A DNA stretch of 43,257 nt, from positions 1 to 43,257 of the forward strand of contig JADLCC010000130.1 in NCBI GenBank assembly GCA_020847425.1. Direction: 5' to 3'. Source of the stretch: Saprospiraceae bacterium. GTDB lineage: Bacteria > Bacteroidota > Bacteroidia > Chitinophagales > Saprospiraceae. Position numbers and translations under genes: made by a program. The notes under the pieces were generated by a model, which made no database searches, was not told the origin of the DNA, and saw only the letters and a program-made list of their open reading frames with translations. Shown here piece by piece: positions 41,425-43,257 of this stretch (positions within the stretch are counted from its first letter, which is position 1; each line of letters opens with the position of its first letter).

Positions 41425-42279
41425 GTGATCTGTAAAACCATCTTAACAGCTCTCCTTAGCCTTACTATGCTTTGGAACGAAACCACCGCGCAAACCGCCG
41501 CCCATATTCCAGGCACAACCAACAGCCCCGTTGTTTTCAAATCCGGATATCTCCAGGTCAACGGTGTTAAATTGTTTTGGAAAGAAGCGGGGCAGGGGCG
41601 CCCGATCCTGTTTTTGCACGGCGGGCTGGGCGACAGTGAAGCGCATTTTACCAACCAACTGGAAGTATTTGCCCAAACCAACCGGGTGATAACTTTTCAT
41701 ACGCGGGGGCATGGGAAATCCGAATTCGACGATAAAAAACTCAGTTACCAGTTGTTTACCGATGACACGTATGCCGTTTTGCGGCAACTCAAACTGGACA
41801 GCATAGACATCGTCGGGTTTAGCGATGGCGCAATTATCGGCGCCATGCTGGCTATGCAGCACCCTGGAATAGTAAAAAAACTGGTTATGATCGGCGCCAA
41901 TGCTACGGCAGATGCCTTGTATCCGGAAACCATTGAATGGGTAAGGGGATGGGATGAAGTGAAAATGACGGCCTACGCCAGGTCGGTATTTAAAGAACAC
42001 CCGCAACCCGAACGGCTACAGGATTATGTGGCGCAGATGCAAAAACTGTTTCTGACAGAACCGGACCTGAAAGAGGCAGATCTTCAAAAAATCAGTTGCC
42101 CGACGCTGCTGATGGCCGGCGACCACGATATGATCAAAACGGAGCACCAGGTGTATTTGTACCGGTCAATTCCCAAAAGTTCCTTGTCCATTTTATCCGA
42201 TGCCGGGCATGAGGTACACATCGAACGGTCGGTTATCGCCAATGAAATGATCCGTTCCTTTCTGGAGAAAAAAGAATAG
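41425..42279 (+). CDS. Alpha/beta hydrolase
   Basis: FLHGGLGDSEAHF; nucleophile elbow IVGFSDGAIIGAML; LLMAGDHDMIK; DAGHEVHIE; GTG start. Confidence 0.88.
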   Translation: MICKTILTALLSLTMLWNETTAQTAAHIPGTTNSPVVFKSGYLQVNGVKLFWKEAGQGRPILFLHGGLGDSEAHFTNQLEVFAQTNRVITFHTRGHGKSEFDDKKLSYQLFTDDTYAVLRQLKLDSIDIVGFSDGAIIGAMLAMQHPGIVKKLVMIGANATADALYPETIEWVRGWDEVKMTAYARSVFKEHPQPERLQDYVAQMQKLFLTEPDLKEADLQKISCPTLLMAGDHDMIKTEHQVYLYRSIPKSSLSILSDAGHEVHIERSVIANEMIRSFLEKKE

Positions 42280-42313
42280 CGCTCCATACAACTGGACATT
42301 TTTTCCAACATCC

Positions 42314-42346
42314 AGACCTATAAGGTTTCAGAAACCTTATAGGTCT
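42314..42346. terminator. Perfect 16-bp palindrome between convergent genes; probable bidirectional terminator or dispersed palindrome
   Basis: AGACCTATAAGGTTTC-A-GAAACCTTATAGGTCT. Confidence 0.6.
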
Positions 42347-42374
42347 CGTCCCACCTCTGGTAGTGTGATAGCGC

Positions 42375-43257
42375 TCACACCAACTGCTTCAGATACCGCC
42401 CCAACAAATCCCAATACCGGCGGGCCGTTGCTTCCAGCTCGGCCTTCCGGTGTTGTTCCAGTTCCTGCAGCGCCACTTTCAGGCGCACATTGGCCCGGTA
42501 GGCTTTGAAATACAGGAACAATTGTTCGTCTTCGGGGCATTCGATGCAGCGCCAGAGTTGACCGTATTTTTCCATAAATGTTTCCGCCAGTTCGTGGTGG
42601 TCGCCTGCGTCCAGGTCCATGCACAAAAAGGCGAGCTCGTTGAGGATATCCAGCTGCCGGAAATGCGGATTGAATTCAATACAGTCGAACACCACCGGGC
42701 CTTCCGGCAGCAGGAAAATATTGCGCGCATGCAGATCGCCATGCCCGTCCACCCAAAAACCGTTGAGAGCCCGTTCGTGCAGCCTTGTTTCGTGCCGCTC
42801 TAAAAACGCCGCTACCTTTTGGCGCCAGCCTTCGAGTATGTCGATAGCCGGCAGGCCCATAAGTTGAGCGCATACGCCGTTCAGTAGAAACAGATCGTCA
42901 AAATCTGCGCGGTTGTCTCCCGGCTTGTAAGAAACGCTACTGCGCGGCATCACTGCTGTACGGTGAAAACGGGCAAGCATCCGGGCCATTTCCGCCATAT
43001 CATTGACGGAAACAGCATTTTGGCGCAACAACAGGTCCATCTGGCGGCTGTTGTCCATCCTTTTCATCCAGACCGCATAATCCAGCGGCATACCTTCATG
43101 CACATTTTGGCTAATGGCAGGAACGCCGTCGTCGGTCAGGTAAACCGGCAGCACATCCAGGTACATATCCGGGGCGAGGCGGCGGTTCAGGCGAAGTTCC
43201 TCCCGGCAAAAGAATTTTCGTTTTTCAGCCGTACTGAAATCCAGGAAAGGGAACTGA
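42375..43257 (-). CDS. Aminoglycoside phosphotransferase-like family protein (5' end beyond the window)
   Basis: NGFWVDGHGDLHARNIFLLPEGPVVFDCIEFNPHFRQLDILNELAFLCMDL; frame remains open to the window end. Confidence 0.75.
   Translation of the reverse strand, partial: QFPFLDFSTAEKRKFFCREELRLNRRLAPDMYLDVLPVYLTDDGVPAISQNVHEGMPLDYAVWMKRMDNSRQMDLLLRQNAVSVNDMAEMARMLARFHRTAVMPRSSVSYKPGDNRADFDDLFLLNGVCAQLMGLPAIDILEGWRQKVAAFLERHETRLHERALNGFWVDGHGDLHARNIFLLPEGPVVFDCIEFNPHFRQLDILNELAFLCMDLDAGDHHELAETFMEKYGQLWRCIECPEDEQLFLYFKAYRANVRLKVALQELEQHRKAELEATARRYWDLLGRYLKQLV

Overview
This 43.3 kb window is a chromosomal housekeeping segment from a Bacteroidota genome. T9SS C-terminal sorting domains, SprB/PKD repeats, LytTR/reg_prop two-component genes and TAnnTTTG -7 promoter boxes suggest a Saprospiraceae/Chitinophagales-like lineage (inference). 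I support about 31 CDSs, including a RelA/SpoT homolog, trigger factor, gyrB, lptB, thrB, nadA, a POT transporter, a GH1 beta-glucosidase, an SSS symporter and a sensor kinase with its LytTR regulator. There is one tRNA-Leu(UAG) and there are a few classical terminators. I see no phage, transposase, CRISPR array or recognisable defence island. The unexplained structure is intergenic. About half of the gene junctions carry arrays of degenerate 7-nt words (GTGAGAA, GTGAATC, GGAATGA, CTAAACA, GGATAAC, AAGTCGT types; one 8-nt type). These arrays usually form the outer arms of long hairpins around a locus-specific or family-specific core. The two arms often differ in length by exactly one 7-nt unit. 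The arrays lie next to, or supply, stop codons and the sequence just before start codons. The same core can occur with different heptad words. I regard this heptad-arm hairpin family as the main candidate for a poorly described system. Heptameric short tandem repeats (STRRs) are known in cyanobacteria, so novelty needs a literature and database check.
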